Of a DNA stretch of 64,000 nt, positions 1 to 9,584 are shown one piece after another. The notes beneath the pieces are model-generated. The model was not told the DNA's origin. It saw only the letters and a list, made by a program, of their open reading frames with translations, and ran no database searches. Location: positions 1-64,000 of the forward strand of contig NZ_JARUKY010000008.1 in NCBI RefSeq assembly GCF_029688925.1, written 5' to 3'. The position numbers and the translations under genes are program-made. Each line of letters begins with the position of its first letter. Position 1 is the first letter of the stretch. Source of the DNA: Evansella sp. AB-P1. GTDB lineage: Bacteria > Bacillota > Bacilli > Bacillales > Salisediminibacteriaceae.

Positions 1-215
1 ATATAAACAACTCATTAGCAATAAGGTTTTGAACCGAGCCGACAGGACGGTAACGTAGTCCAATAGGACAGGCGTTGTCCATGAAAGTCTAAGGGAACAG
101 CATTAGTCTCTAAAACAGATACCATAGTTTTAGAGGAAGTGCCTTTAAGTACCTTAGAACCCACCGAATTCATTCGTGTGGAGGTTCAGTGTGGAGACAG
201 TAGATCAAGCACTAC
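1..215 (+). ncRNA. 3' end of an IS200/IS605-type element (omega-RNA-like)
   Basis: No intact ORF is present. The stretch ends in a hairpin at about 167-187 (arms CCACCGAAT and ATTCGTGTGG, one bulged T) followed by GGAGGTTCAGTG. That layout, TTAGAACC then a hairpin then a GGTTCA-like end, is what I recall for the 3' end of TnpB-associated omega RNAs in Firmicutes. The left part may include the tail of a tnpB gene outside the window. Recognition is by layout only; a degraded remnant or another structured RNA is possible. Confidence 0.4.
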
Positions 216-259
216 AGGCTTTAGCTTATATTTTTGAGGAAAAATAAGGGACTTATATA

Positions 260-306
260 CAAATACAAATAGCCTTTCATCAATAATAGAAGGCCATTTG
301 TATTCC
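260..306 (-). terminator. Terminator of the DUF84 gene
   Basis: Read on the - strand, ATACAAATGGCCTTC pairs with GAAAGGCTATTTGTAT around a short AT-rich loop, just downstream of the stop codon at 340. Confidence 0.6.
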
Positions 307-339
307 CAATATGTTAATTTTAGAAATTGGAACGTCACT

Positions 340-867
340 TCATTCTTTTCTTACCCTACTCGTTTGTTTAGCGAATTTCCATTGCCCTACTAAAATCCTA
401 ACAACATGCTCAAACATTTCTACTCGAGTTACTTCTCCAGCAGTTAAAACACCTATAGTTCCTTCCTTTTTCCTCACTTCTGTACGCTTTGTCCAAATAT
501 CTATTGCATCACCTAGCTCCATACCAGCTTTCACTTTCTGTGAAATTTGGGGAGTTAGTGGAATTCTTGCACCTCCAGCAAAGAAAAGGTCCCCTTCCTC
601 AGTAGCTAATGCCCCCCAGTTACACAATTGCAATCCAGCCGAAGTATCAATCACTCCTCCTTCTAAACCAATGGCAACCTCAGCATCAAAATTTTTAATT
701 AAGTATAAAGAACGATTTATCGCACCTTGTCTTGTTTCTTCATCAGAAAATGGTTGTGGAGATACATTTGACGGAACATCCTGTGAAATAATGGAATCTG
801 AACTGGAAAAAATATTTTTAACTGCATCTATTTTTGCAGGGTTTTTTGAACCAATGTAAATAATCAT
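340..867 (-). CDS. DUF84 / YjjX-like inosine-xanthosine triphosphatase
   Basis: The 175-residue protein matches the YjjX (DUF84) family of house-cleaning NTPases, which hydrolyse ITP and XTP so that deaminated purines stay out of nucleic acids. The N-terminus has the nucleotide-binding start IGSKNPAK (residues 5-12). DEETRQGAINR (42-52) and the core strand AIGLEGG (65-71) follow, as expected for the Maf/HAM1-like fold. It is soluble, with no signal peptide, and full length for the family. It lies alone on the - strand with its own terminator. Family assignment is fairly sure; substrate choice is inferred from the family. Confidence 0.8.
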   Translation of the reverse strand: MIIYIGSKNPAKIDAVKNIFSSSDSIISQDVPSNVSPQPFSDEETRQGAINRSLYLIKNFDAEVAIGLEGGVIDTSAGLQLCNWGALATEEGDLFFAGGARIPLTPQISQKVKAGMELGDAIDIWTKRTEVRKKEGTIGVLTAGEVTRVEMFEHVVRILVGQWKFAKQTSRVRKE

Positions 868-964
868 TCATACTATCTCCTTTTACTTAGCAACTACTTA
901 ATTTGCAACATTAAGTGATTGTTCTCCTTTTACTTCCTTCTTGCTACAAGCCCTTTTATTAGAA

Positions 965-1002
965 AAATCCTCCTCACTTTTCTATTTGTGAAGAGGATGT
1001 TT
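965..1002 (-). terminator. ytoP terminator
   Basis: On the - strand CATCCTCTTCAC pairs with GTGAGGAGGAT around a 10-base A-rich loop and is followed by TTTTTC. It begins a few bases after the ytoP stop codon. Confidence 0.7.
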
Positions 1003-1011
1003 TATTAGATA

Positions 1012-2085
1012 TTAAACGTTTTGTTTTATTGTTTCTAGTGTGCTCATATCAGTTATTCTAGCTAAGCGACAAACGAGTTCCTTTGCAGCTGCATAATCAT
1101 CAACATGAATGATGGAAGCAGACGTATGAATGTATCGAGAGCATATCCCGATGACTGCAGATGGAACACCGCTGCCAGACATATGAACTCGACCTGCATC
1201 TGTACCACCTTGGGAAATAAAGAATTGATAAGGAATATTGTTTGATTCTGCTGTATCTAATATAAACTCTCTCATTCCTCGATGAGTTACCATCGTTCGA
1301 TCATAAATTCGTACGAGGGCACCTTTTCCTAAGTGACCAAAAGCATCCTTTTCTCCAGAAGTATCATTTGCTGGACTAGCATCTAATGCGTAAAAGATAT
1401 CAGGTTGAATCATATTGGCTGACACTTGAGCTCCTCGTAAACCTACCTCTTCTTGAACTGTAGCACCAGAGTATAATATATTTGGTGTTTTCTCATCCTT
1501 TAATTCCTCTAAAAGTTCGATTGCTAACCCTACACCATATCGATTATCCCATGCTTTTGAAATTAACTTTTTCTCATTCCCCATTTTTTCTAATGGGCAA
1601 ATAGGAACAATTTGTTGACCTGGTTTGATTCCTATACGAATGGCGTCATCTTTATTATCTGCACCAATATCAATGAACATATTTTTAATATCCATTGGCT
1701 TTTTTCGTTTCGCTTCATCAAGTAAATGAGGTGGAGTGGATCCGATAACTCCAATTACAGGTCCTTGATCAGTAATGATTTGAAGACGTTGGGCTAGTAA
1801 AACCTGACTCCACCAACCACCTAATGGTTGAAAACGAATTAGCCCTTTTTCAGTAATAGAAGTAACCATAAAGCCTACTTCATCCATATGACCTGCCACC
1901 ATCACTCGAGGCCCTGATTCATCCCCTTTTTTCACACCGAAAATACCACCCAGATTATCTTGAATGACTTCATCACTATATTTCTTTAACTCCTCACGAA
2001 CATAGTTTCTTACTTCATGCTCGAATCCTGGTGCACCAGGGAGTTGTGTTAACGTTTTGAACATCTCTAATGTCTTTTGCTTCAT
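1012..2085 (-). CDS. ytoP: M42-family metallo-aminopeptidase YtoP
   Basis: A 357-residue cytosolic di-metal aminopeptidase of the M42 (glutamyl aminopeptidase/TET) family, which trims N-terminal residues from peptides. Visible ligands are His66 and Asp68 in AGHMDEV, Asp180 in KAWDNR, and the Glu pair 212-213 in TVQEEVG, in the order and spacing of the family. Length agrees with B. subtilis YtoP. The next gene is ytzB in the divergent direction, as in B. subtilis, which supports orthology. It has its own terminator. The natural peptide substrate cannot be read from sequence. Confidence 0.9.
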   Translation of the reverse strand: MKQKTLEMFKTLTQLPGAPGFEHEVRNYVREELKKYSDEVIQDNLGGIFGVKKGDESGPRVMVAGHMDEVGFMVTSITEKGLIRFQPLGGWWSQVLLAQRLQIITDQGPVIGVIGSTPPHLLDEAKRKKPMDIKNMFIDIGADNKDDAIRIGIKPGQQIVPICPLEKMGNEKKLISKAWDNRYGVGLAIELLEELKDEKTPNILYSGATVQEEVGLRGAQVSANMIQPDIFYALDASPANDTSGEKDAFGHLGKGALVRIYDRTMVTHRGMREFILDTAESNNIPYQFFISQGGTDAGRVHMSGSGVPSAVIGICSRYIHTSASIIHVDDYAAAKELVCRLARITDMSTLETIKQNV

Positions 2086-2356
2086 AATAATAAACTCCTT
2101 TCAACGATTTTCTATGTACCTTTTTATATTTTAACGAATTGTACCATACGTTTCCACTTTTTTCGTATAACGAAATAAGTATACTTTTAAAACCTTGTTT
2201 TAATATTCCCTTTTTCAGGGTAAAAACTAATATTTTCGAATATGATTAATTAAGTTTGGCATTTATTTTTTTCTTCGCTATACTAAAAGTGGAGAATGGT
2301 ATTGAGGAAAAATTGTAATGATATGATTAGATTATATTTTGAAAGAAGGTGTATCT

Positions 2357-2677
2357 ATGGGGTGGAAACGTTTTGCCGCAGGTGTAGGCGCCGGCGTTGC
2401 TGTTACACTACTTGCGAAAAATCAGCTTGAAAAAGCACAACAGCTCTCACCAGAAAAAGCACTAAAAATGGTAAAGAAAAAAGCTGATCATTTAGGTTCA
2501 ATCGATGGATCTTGGGTCCATATGATTACAGAAGAATTTGAACAAGACCAACTTACGTATAACGTTTATCGTGGAGGCATTACTTGCACAGATGAAGATG
2601 GAAAAATGAGTGCCTATGAATTTTATGTGGATTCAGCAACAGGAACAATATTAAAATTAGAGCAGCAAGAGGATTAA
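2357..2677 (+). CDS. ytzB: PepSY-domain protein YtzB
   Basis: A 106-residue protein with a hydrophobic N-terminus rich in Gly/Ala/Val (a short membrane or signal segment after WKRF) followed by one PepSY-like domain. That domain includes the closing pattern YEFYVDSATGTIL typical of PepSY folds. I start at ATG 2357 because AAGAAGGTG lies 6 bases before it; an upstream in-frame TTG at 2339 has no such site. PepSY domains often act as small peptidase-inhibitory or periplasmic modules; here the role is unknown. Placement next to ytoP matches B. subtilis ytzB. Confidence 0.8.
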   Translation: MGWKRFAAGVGAGVAVTLLAKNQLEKAQQLSPEKALKMVKKKADHLGSIDGSWVHMITEEFEQDQLTYNVYRGGITCTDEDGKMSAYEFYVDSATGTILKLEQQED

Positions 2678-2708
2678 AATTTTGATATTCTACTCCGGGA
2701 CTTACATT

Positions 2709-2755
2709 AAGCAGTGAAACTAGGGTTCTCCCCTATTGTCACTGCTTTTTTTCAT
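2709..2755 (+). terminator. ytzB terminator
   Basis: AGCAGTGA pairs with TCACTGCT across a loop of about 20 bases (which itself holds AGGG/CCCT) and is followed by seven T. Confidence 0.7.
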
Positions 2756-2756
2756 T

Positions 2757-3139
2757 TTTCTATACACAATAGCACTATAAGAGCATAGTGCTATACTCCC
2801 ACTTAAATAGAGACTTTCCTGTTAAAATATAAAAAATGATACCTTTTCAAACTTCTTTGTCCGAATATCCACCAATTATTATTGTCGAAATAGATCGAAA
2901 CATAATTCAAATAGACTACTTTATTAATCTTTTAACTGCAGATATTTGATTCCTTTGAACTATTAACATTGGAATATCTCCTTATATTTTGTTTTCTCCC
3001 TTATCACTCTCTCCAAAAAAACAATACTTTAGTGACAAGGGAAACAGTTTTCTTTTGTTGAATTTATTTTCTAATCGAAATATTAGCCTTACTAAGCAAT
3101 TTGTGAAGAAGGACTTATTTTTCGATAACTAAAAAAATT
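2757..3139. other. Intergenic, nothing clear
   Basis: AT-rich sequence between ytzB and the subtilase gene. I see no ORF with a ribosome binding site, no strong hairpin and no repeat shared with other gaps. It must hold the subtilase promoter, but no unambiguous -35/-10 pair stands out. Confidence 0.5.
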
Positions 3140-3151
3140 GGAGGGATTTAT

Positions 3152-5575
3152 GTGAAAGGATTTTTTAACAAGGTTTTAGTATTTACTCTTACATTTTTAC
3201 TTTTATTTGTCACTGGTTTTTCATCTGTTGGACTAGCTAACAATGGATCTATTGATCAGCTAGGAAAATTATACGGCAATTATGATAATACATCCTCATC
3301 ACTTACTACTGTAATAGTGGAATTACACGAACCTTCCATTGTAGAAGCAAAGCATTCTGGAAAATCCCAATCAAAAAGCAGGTTAAGTAGTGTTCGTAAT
3401 CAAGTAATTCAAGATATAAATAATGTAGTATCGTCTAGTGCTGTCCACAGAGAGTACGATTATTTATTCTCAGGCTTTGCAGTAGAATTACCTGAAAATG
3501 AAGTTAGAAATTTAATTACCGTTCCTGGTATCGAAGCAGTTTATCCAAACATAACGTACGAAGCTACAGCTTCTGAACCGACCTTCATTGAAAATTATGA
3601 GTTTTCACCAACTATGATGGAGAGTGCTCCGTTTATTGGTGCAAATGATGCTTGGGATCTAGGGTATACAGGTAAAGGTGTGACAGTAGCTGTTATTGAC
3701 ACTGGCGTCGATTATACTCACCCTGATTTAGTACATGCATTTGGCGACAATAAAGGATGGGATTTTGTTGACAATAATGACGATCCTCAAGAAACAGGGG
3801 CAGATGATCCTCGTGGGGATTCCACAAATCATGGCACTCACGTTGCTGGAACAATTGCAGCTGATGGAGAGATTAAAGGAGTAGCTCCTGACGCAACTCT
3901 TCTTGCTTATCGTGTATTAGGTCCTGGTGGATCAGGTACAACTGATAATGTTCTGGCTGGTATTGAACGCGCAGTACAAGATGGTGCTGACGTCATGAAT
4001 TTATCGTTAGGTAATACTTCCAATGATCCTGACTTTGCAACTTCTTTAGCGCTAGACTGGGCAATGGCAGAAGGTGTTGTTGCTGTTACCTCAAATGGAA
4101 ATTCTGGACCTAACCGTTGGACTGTTGGCTCTCCAGGAACGAGTCGTGATGCTATTTCTGTAGGAGCAACACGTCTACCTTACAATGTATTTCATGTTGA
4201 ACTAAATACATCAGGATCATTTGAATACCAATCAGCAAACGTTATGGGGCATCCAAGTGATGAGGAATTGTTAGCATTGGATGGGGAAGAATTTGAATTT
4301 GTCTTTGTAGAATTAGGTTTAGAGGAAGATTTTGATGATGTTGATGTAGATGGAAAAATTGCCTTAATTGAACGCGGAGAGATTCCTTTTGTTGAAAAAG
4401 CGGAAAACGCAAAGGATGCAGGAGCAATTGGAGCAATCATTTTTAATAATGTTGAAGGAGTTCAACCAGATGTTCCAGGGATGGTAATACCAACGATTAA
4501 GATTTCCAATGAAGATGGTGAGAAAATGCTAGCTGAGCTTGTAGCTGGTAATAATACGGTATCCTTTGCTATAGAAGATGCTGGAATAGTTGACGAGACG
4601 GTAGCAGACTTTTCTTCAAGAGGACCGGTGTTAGGTACTTGGATGATTAAACCTGATGTAGTTGCTCCTGGAGTTAACATTGTTAGTACAATTCCAACTC
4701 ATAATCCGGACAATCCTTATGGCTATGCAGCCTTCCAAGGTACAAGTATGTCAGCTCCACATGTAGCTGGTGCTGTTGCATTACTCCTTGAAAAATATCC
4801 TGACTGGACGCCAGAGGAAATAAAATCTGCATTAATGAATACTGCAGAATCGATTTATGATGAAATAGGTAATGTTTATCCGTTAAATACACAAGGTGCA
4901 GGAAGTATCCGTATTGTTGACGCACTAAATATAAAAACGCTTGTAGCACCAGGCTCTTATTCCTACGGAGTTTTCATGAAAGATAATGGGCGTCAAGTAG
5001 AACGTCAGCATTTTGAGATTAAAAACCTTTCAAACGAAATAAAGCGTTACTCCATGGAAGTAAACTTTTATGATGGTGCAGAGCATATTCAAGTGAATAC
5101 GAGTAATAACCTAGAAGTAAAACCAGGTAAAATCCAAAAAGTGAACATGAACGTTCAAGTAAATGCTAGCGAGCTAGATTGGGGCTTCTACGAAGGGATG
5201 ATCACATTAACCCATGAAGATGAAGTGATTGAAATCCCAACCATTTTGTTTATAGGAGATCCAACATTAGATGATCACCTCGTACCAGATCATTTAGAAG
5301 CTGGAAGCTTTACACTTGAGGATGGAGTTTTCGATATTTCTTTACTGTTAAATCGTGATGTGGATTATGCTGAAATTTATTTCTACTTTGCAGATTTAAG
5401 TGGTGGATACTTCATTACAGAATTTTTCGATCTTCCTGAAGGTCAAGTAAACCTAACTCTTGACGCAAGTGGCATTTTCCCATTAATTCCAGCCGGTGAA
5501 TATGCTCTTGTTACCTTTATCGGTGACGAAAATTGGGAAGAAGGCTGGGTTTTAGGATACTTTACAGTGGAATAA
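3152..5575 (+). CDS. Secreted subtilase with PA insert (Vpr-like)
   Basis: An 807-residue S8 serine protease secreted to the medium or wall. Layout: signal peptide (1-30), I9-type propeptide (about 50-135), then a catalytic domain with Asp183 (VIDTGVD), His227 (NHGTHVAG) and Ser532 (GTSMSAPH). A protease-associated (PA) domain is inserted at about 350-470 between His and Ser, and a beta-rich C-terminal region of about 200 residues follows. Size and layout match B. subtilis Vpr (about 806 residues). The start is GTG 3152 with GGAGGG 6 bases upstream. No adjacent substrate or regulator is present. It interrupts the ytzB-ytnP gene order, so it is a local insertion relative to B. subtilis. Confidence 0.88.
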   Translation: MKGFFNKVLVFTLTFLLLFVTGFSSVGLANNGSIDQLGKLYGNYDNTSSSLTTVIVELHEPSIVEAKHSGKSQSKSRLSSVRNQVIQDINNVVSSSAVHREYDYLFSGFAVELPENEVRNLITVPGIEAVYPNITYEATASEPTFIENYEFSPTMMESAPFIGANDAWDLGYTGKGVTVAVIDTGVDYTHPDLVHAFGDNKGWDFVDNNDDPQETGADDPRGDSTNHGTHVAGTIAADGEIKGVAPDATLLAYRVLGPGGSGTTDNVLAGIERAVQDGADVMNLSLGNTSNDPDFATSLALDWAMAEGVVAVTSNGNSGPNRWTVGSPGTSRDAISVGATRLPYNVFHVELNTSGSFEYQSANVMGHPSDEELLALDGEEFEFVFVELGLEEDFDDVDVDGKIALIERGEIPFVEKAENAKDAGAIGAIIFNNVEGVQPDVPGMVIPTIKISNEDGEKMLAELVAGNNTVSFAIEDAGIVDETVADFSSRGPVLGTWMIKPDVVAPGVNIVSTIPTHNPDNPYGYAAFQGTSMSAPHVAGAVALLLEKYPDWTPEEIKSALMNTAESIYDEIGNVYPLNTQGAGSIRIVDALNIKTLVAPGSYSYGVFMKDNGRQVERQHFEIKNLSNEIKRYSMEVNFYDGAEHIQVNTSNNLEVKPGKIQKVNMNVQVNASELDWGFYEGMITLTHEDEVIEIPTILFIGDPTLDDHLVPDHLEAGSFTLEDGVFDISLLLNRDVDYAEIYFYFADLSGGYFITEFFDLPEGQVNLTLDASGIFPLIPAGEYALVTFIGDENWEEGWVLGYFTVE

Positions 5576-5582
5576 AATTAAT

Positions 5583-5712
5583 ATAAGAAAAGCGTAAGGC
5601 GCCCCAATTACGCCGTTGCCCACGTCCTGTGGGCAACGGCGTAATATCGACATCCTGTTTCCTAGACACCTTACGTAGAGTGAAAATTTTATGCTTTCTT
5701 ATCTTTCAAAAA
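5583..5712. repeat. Dispersed hairpin repeat, family A copy 1
   Basis: An element of about 130 bp with imperfectly inverted ends (TAAGAAAAGCGTAAGGCG and, at the right, CACCTTACG...GCTTTCTTA). In its centre is a perfect 17-bp stem, ATTACGCCGTTGCCCAC paired with GTGGGCAACGGCGTAAT (5607-5645). Related copies occur at about 10556-10690, 10733-10756 and 36630-36910. It probably behaves as a non-coding palindromic repeat like those known in Bacillaceae. Confidence 0.75.
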
Positions 5713-5718
5713 AATAGA

Positions 5719-5758
5719 ACACCCTCGATGCAAAGTGACTATTTTGCATCGAGGGTGT
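5719..5758. terminator. Bidirectional terminator between the subtilase gene and ytnP
   Basis: ACACCCTCGATGCAAA pairs with TTTGCATCGAGGGTGT around a short loop. The convergent genes on both sides make use in either direction likely. Confidence 0.65.
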
Positions 5759-5765
5759 CTCCCTT

Positions 5766-6626
5766 TTACTCATTTTCTTTGTTTCGTAATACAGCTTCCT
5801 CTATATTTTTTCCATCTTTACTCCACTTCAAAATTCTATATTTGTAGTCATGATAAAACATGAACCATGCTCCATCTTCTATACCTGGAACCAAATACTT
5901 CTGCTTCATTGCAATAGAATCCAATGGATAATCGTCATACGCTAATACCCATAAAACATTTTGATGAGCATGAGTTGGCATGAGATCCGCCATATGTAAC
6001 ACGGTCTCCCCGTTTTTTTCCACCTTTAAGATACAATGACCTGCACTATGCCCTCCTGTATGGATAAGCTGTATGCCATCCACAACTTCTACACTCTCAT
6101 TAAAGGTCTTTACTTGATGAGAAATCGCTTTCCAATTTTCCTCAAAATACGTATTCCTTGAACGAATATTAGGATTTCGCATTTCTTGCCATTCTACTTC
6201 TTGAATCCAATAGGTTGCTCGAGGGAAAGTGGAAATGAGATTACCATCAACTGGCTTCGTTGCTCCACTTGCATGATCGAAATGCATATGTGTCATTAAC
6301 ACATGGTCTATATCTTCTGCTGTTAAACCAAGTAAGGCAAGACTTTCTTCTACCTTTGATTCGTGTGTAATACCAAAATTTCGTAATGCTTTTTCGCTAA
6401 ACTTTCCATTTCCAATACCAGTTTCCACCAATATATTACTTCCGTTAACTTGTATTAATATAGGGTCTGTCCGAAGTTCAATTTGATTTCTTTCATTTAA
6501 TGGATATTTTTTTGACCATAAGGGCTTTGGAACAACACCAAACATTGCTCCACCATCCATATGAGTAACACCACCGTTTAGCCAAGTAAACGTAACATCT
6601 GCTAATCTCCAGCTTTCTAAAGCCAT
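5766..6626 (-). CDS. ytnP: MBL-fold lactonase-like hydrolase YtnP
   Basis: A 286-residue metallo-beta-lactamase-fold hydrolase. The zinc motif [10 protein letters not shown] fits HxHxDH, with further ligand motifs GGHSAGH and HMADLMPTH downstream. The layout matches YtnP-type N-acyl homoserine lactonase-like enzymes. In Bacillus YtnP is reported to degrade signalling lactones, but substrate range cannot be inferred here. It is cytosolic, and its neighbour trmB is the same as in B. subtilis. Start at ATG 6626 with GGGGAGGATC just upstream. Confidence 0.85.
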   Translation of the reverse strand: MALESWRLADVTFTWLNGGVTHMDGGAMFGVVPKPLWSKKYPLNERNQIELRTDPILIQVNGSNILVETGIGNGKFSEKALRNFGITHESKVEESLALLGLTAEDIDHVLMTHMHFDHASGATKPVDGNLISTFPRATYWIQEVEWQEMRNPNIRSRNTYFEENWKAISHQVKTFNESVEVVDGIQLIHTGGHSAGHCILKVEKNGETVLHMADLMPTHAHQNVLWVLAYDDYPLDSIAMKQKYLVPGIEDGAWFMFYHDYKYRILKWSKDGKNIEEAVLRNKENE

Positions 6627-6776
6627 TTTGATCCTCCCCTTTACAAAAGAGTACCTACTCCCTTTCCACTATCGTTCGACGCATATAAAGGGAGTGGATT
6701 GTAGTATATGGCGTAGCATCCGAACAATGAATTTTACCGTTTGCCTATTAACAAAAATGCATAACAAGATAATTGA

Positions 6777-7412
6777 TTATTTATATGCTTCTAAACGGTA
6801 AATTCGAATTCCCTTTTCAACGAACCTTTCTTCATACTCTGTCATAATATTATCTTCCATATTAGATTCATGTAGGTTAAACGTAACCTGCTTTAGCTTA
6901 AATCCAAATTGGGATAAGCTTTCAATTGAGTATTCAAAAAGGCCTTGATTATCAGTTTTTAAGTGTATTTCCCCAGTGTCCTTTAATATTTCACTGTATT
7001 TCTTTAAAAAGCTTTTATGAGTTAAACGTCTTTTCTCATGACGATTTTTCGGCCAAGGATCAGTAAAGTTTATATAAAATCTATCTACCTCACCTGAATC
7101 AAAAATTTCTGTAATATTTGTTACATCTGCCTTTAACAACCGAATATTATCTAAAGGGTTTTCTAATAATCTTTCAACCCCTGTAACAATAACACTATCG
7201 TACTTTTCTACACCTATTACATTTCGATCTGGGTATGATGCTGCCATTTTTGTTACGAAACGTCCCTTACCAGTCCCTACTTCCACATGTAAAGGATTAT
7301 CATTTTCAAATAATTCACTCCATTTCCCTTTCCTCTCCTTTGGATTTGGAACGATAATTTGTGGGTTATCTTCAATTAATTTAGGTGCCCATGGTTTATT
7401 GCGCAATCTCAT
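6777..7412 (-). CDS. trmB: tRNA (guanine-46-N7)-methyltransferase TrmB
   Basis: An SAM-dependent class I methyltransferase that makes m7G at position 46 in the variable loop of tRNAs. The SAM-binding motif VEVGTGKGRF and the family signature FTDPWPKNRHEKRRL are both clear. TEYEERF near the C-terminus is the second TrmB hallmark. I start at ATG 7412 (MRLRNKPW), which aligns with known TrmB N-termini; a TTG six codons upstream overlaps the GGAG ribosome site. Length is 211 residues, normal for Firmicutes. It is followed by ytnP on the same strand. Confidence 0.95.
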   Translation of the reverse strand: MRLRNKPWAPKLIEDNPQIIVPNPKERKGKWSELFENDNPLHVEVGTGKGRFVTKMAASYPDRNVIGVEKYDSVIVTGVERLLENPLDNIRLLKADVTNITEIFDSGEVDRFYINFTDPWPKNRHEKRRLTHKSFLKKYSEILKDTGEIHLKTDNQGLFEYSIESLSQFGFKLKQVTFNLHESNMEDNIMTEYEERFVEKGIRIYRLEAYK

Positions 7413-7758
7413 TCTTTCTTCACTCTCCAATTAATTAAACTAAAACTAAATTATTCTTAATTCTAATCATATTAAATTTACACTCTAATGTAAAAAGCTT
7501 TTGAATAGACTACCGTGAAAATAAAAAAAATTCATAGTGAAAGGGTATACAAGTGACTACCGATCCTTATGGCTTTGCTATTTTCCGCAGCTCTAGAACC
7601 TTCTCACCAACTATTAAACAGACTTATAATAAAAAAAAATGTGTAACAATTGTCTAAATTGGGAAATAGGATAAAAAGCTGCTAGAAAGGTTTAGCGTGT
7701 TAACTTACTCCCCTATTACACATTAACTTTTTTTAAAGATTAATTTGGAGGTGTATTT
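7413..7758. other. Intergenic with a fragment of repeat family B
   Basis: A divergent gap of about 345 bp between trmB and the next gene. Near 7506-7525 it holds GACTACCGTGAAAATAA, the tail motif of repeat family B seen at 18.8 kb and 37.9 kb. Nothing else is recognised. An AT-rich stretch before 7759 with a run of eight A at 7632 may be promoter sequence. Confidence 0.5.
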
Positions 7759-8088
7759 ATGAAGAATTATCCTATAGTCGAACGAGTGAAATCCATTTTA
7801 TTAGAACAAGTAAAATCTCATAGAACTTCAGTTGAAGAATTTCAGAAACTAGAACAGTTATTGAAAATTATTGAAGATGAAGAAATAAATGATAACTTCG
7901 AAGGGACACTTCAAGAAATTAGAAGCTATATTGATCGATGTCCCACGCCGCAAGGAAGAGAGCTCGATGAATATGTAAATCTCCATCGATTAAATATTTC
8001 GAGGTGGATTGAAGAATTATCCATGCTGAACGAAGGGGGAGGTGCGGTTACATTAGACTATGAACAGCGAAAAGGAAGAGAAATCTAA
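7759..8088 (+). CDS. Small hypothetical protein, possibly YtzH-related
   Basis: A 109-residue, highly charged, helical soluble protein with no membrane segment or known motif. I do not recognise a family. Its spacing of acidic helices (EFQKLEQLLKIIED...TLQEIRSYI) is like that of the YtzH protein encoded next, so a diverged tandem duplicate is possible, but this rests on inspection alone. GGAGGTG lies just before ATG 7759, so translation is well supported. It is separated from ytzH by about 110 bases. Confidence 0.6.
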   Translation: MKNYPIVERVKSILLEQVKSHRTSVEEFQKLEQLLKIIEDEEINDNFEGTLQEIRSYIDRCPTPQGRELDEYVNLHRLNISRWIEELSMLNEGGGAVTLDYEQRKGREI

Positions 8089-8198
8089 AACATAGAATAT
8101 TTTTTCCTAGAAGACACATCCTTATATTTGTAGACATGTAATATTTTCGTTAGAGCAAGTATTTATTAACAACTTTGAAGTAAAGGATGTGTTCTTCA

Positions 8199-8465
8199 TT
8201 GACTATGAACTATCACCATCAGCTCCAATTACTAGCTGATATATTAAGAAACCAACAAGATGAAAATTACGGAACTCATGTAGAGTATGAACAAATTGAA
8301 AGGCTAACTAGTAGCCTTTTACAAAATGATTCTGTTCCAGATAATATCAAATCTACATTAATGGGAATCGAACAATTTGCCTATCAGCATGACAAAGATG
8401 GACAACATGGGCAGTTTAATGCCTCTGAACTTCAACAGTTTGTTCAACAGATTGAACAATTTTGA
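8199..8465 (+). CDS. ytzH: YtzH-like protein
   Basis: A small helical protein of 88 residues resembling the YtzH family, a Bacillus-specific family of unknown function whose gene sits next to ytmP in B. subtilis, as here. It has no signal or membrane segment and is rich in Gln and His. AAAGGATG lies 9 bases before TTG 8199, which I take as start. An ATG two codons later (8205) would have a spacing of 15, and an upstream ATG (8187) would overlap the ribosome site. Confidence 0.7.
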   Translation: MTMNYHHQLQLLADILRNQQDENYGTHVEYEQIERLTSSLLQNDSVPDNIKSTLMGIEQFAYQHDKDGQHGQFNASELQQFVQQIEQF

Positions 8466-8545
8466 AGTAATTAGCTCTTCATTTTCATTAGTAGAAATAC
8501 TTAATAATCTTTAATACAAATAAATCTATAATTTCAAATTTAAAA

Positions 8546-8574
8546 AGCAAGAAGGGAAGTCCCTTCTTGCTTTT
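8546..8574. terminator. Bidirectional terminator ytzH/ytmP
   Basis: AGCAAGAAGGGA pairs perfectly with TCCCTTCTTGCT around a short loop, with TTTT on one side and AAAA on the other. It lies between convergent genes. Confidence 0.8.
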
Positions 8575-8605
8575 GATTTCTCTTTCTTTTTTTGAATAAC
8601 TATAT

Positions 8606-9397
8606 TTAACAATGAAATTCTGTTTCCTGAAGAAGCTGAAATAGCAAATCAGACCATTTCGTCATTTCATGATACTCTTGGCGCTGCCAACGCCATAGTA
8701 TACTTTCCACACATTGACTTATCATATACCAACGTAGTCTATATTTTAGATTAGCACTATATGTTAAACCATATTCCTTTAACCAATTTTCCCATTGATT
8801 CTTTGGAACATATAAATAGAGTAATTGTGCTAAATCCAATGCAGGATCTGCCATTATAGCGCCATCCCAATCAATTAAAAATAGGTTATCATCACTCATT
8901 ATCCAATTATTATGATTAACATCTGCATGACAAACAACACTCGTCTCAAAATCCAATCCTTCCATACTAGCACTTAACCATTTCATTGCTTCAGATATAT
9001 AAGGATCTTTAATTTTGAAATGCGAGATACGTTCATTCAAGTTCTGTAATAAGTCTGCAGGGGTTAAAGGAGTGTTACCCATTCGCATAAACATGTCAAG
9101 GAGTTCTTCAGAACGATGAATTTTCGCTAACAACCTTGCAACTCTACCTTCACACATTTCTGGTGACTTTAATTCCCGTCCATTTACCCAACGTTGCGCA
9201 GTTATAACATCACCATTTTCTAAACGCTTCGTCCATAATAGCTTTGGGACAATCCCTTCTGCAGACAATACTGCTAAAAATGGAGAAGAGTTTCTCTTTA
9301 TAAAAATTTTTTGATCTCCATGCTGAGCAATATAAGCTTCACCAGTAGCGCCCCCAGCAGGACGCACCTTCCACTCTTCTCCCATAAAGTGTTTCAA
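8606..9397 (-). CDS. ytmP: Phosphotransferase-family protein YtmP
   Basis: A 263-residue kinase-fold protein of the aminoglycoside phosphotransferase/choline kinase family. The catalytic loop VCHADVNHNNW carries the Brenner-type HxDxxxxN. It is followed by the metal-binding LFLIDWDGA about 20 residues later. An N-terminal Lys in QKIFIKRNSS is a likely ATP-binding lysine. Related Bacillus proteins are annotated as YtmP; the small-molecule acceptor is not known. The neighbours ytzH and ytlQ match B. subtilis order. Confidence 0.85.
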   Translation of the reverse strand: MKHFMGEEWKVRPAGGATGEAYIAQHGDQKIFIKRNSSPFLAVLSAEGIVPKLLWTKRLENGDVITAQRWVNGRELKSPEMCEGRVARLLAKIHRSEELLDMFMRMGNTPLTPADLLQNLNERISHFKIKDPYISEAMKWLSASMEGLDFETSVVCHADVNHNNWIMSDDNLFLIDWDGAIMADPALDLAQLLYLYVPKNQWENWLKEYGLTYSANLKYRLRWYMISQCVESILWRWQRQEYHEMTKWSDLLFQLLQETEFHC

Positions 9398-9584
9398 ATC
9401 ATTTCACCCTCAATTTCGTCTAAGCTTTGATGTATGTATGACCTTGTACAAGATCATCACACCCTATTACATAGAGGTTAGACCTTTTTTGAGTCTTTTA
9501 TTATTGTAAAAAATATTTTCCTTTTGTTCAACTTAAACATGATAAAAGTATAACAAATATTTAAGTAAAAACTTATTAGTTCTA

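Noticed and set aside
1-215. Group II intron 3' end
   Set aside because: No domain V core (GAGCCGTAT..GAAA..GTACGGTTC) and no YIERWRWLW-like reverse transcriptase fragment; the hairpin and end fit an omega-RNA better.
9430-9455. Palindrome GACCTTGTACAAGATC upstream of ytmP as operator
   Set aside because: Single copy, imperfect, no promoter nearby that it clearly overlaps.
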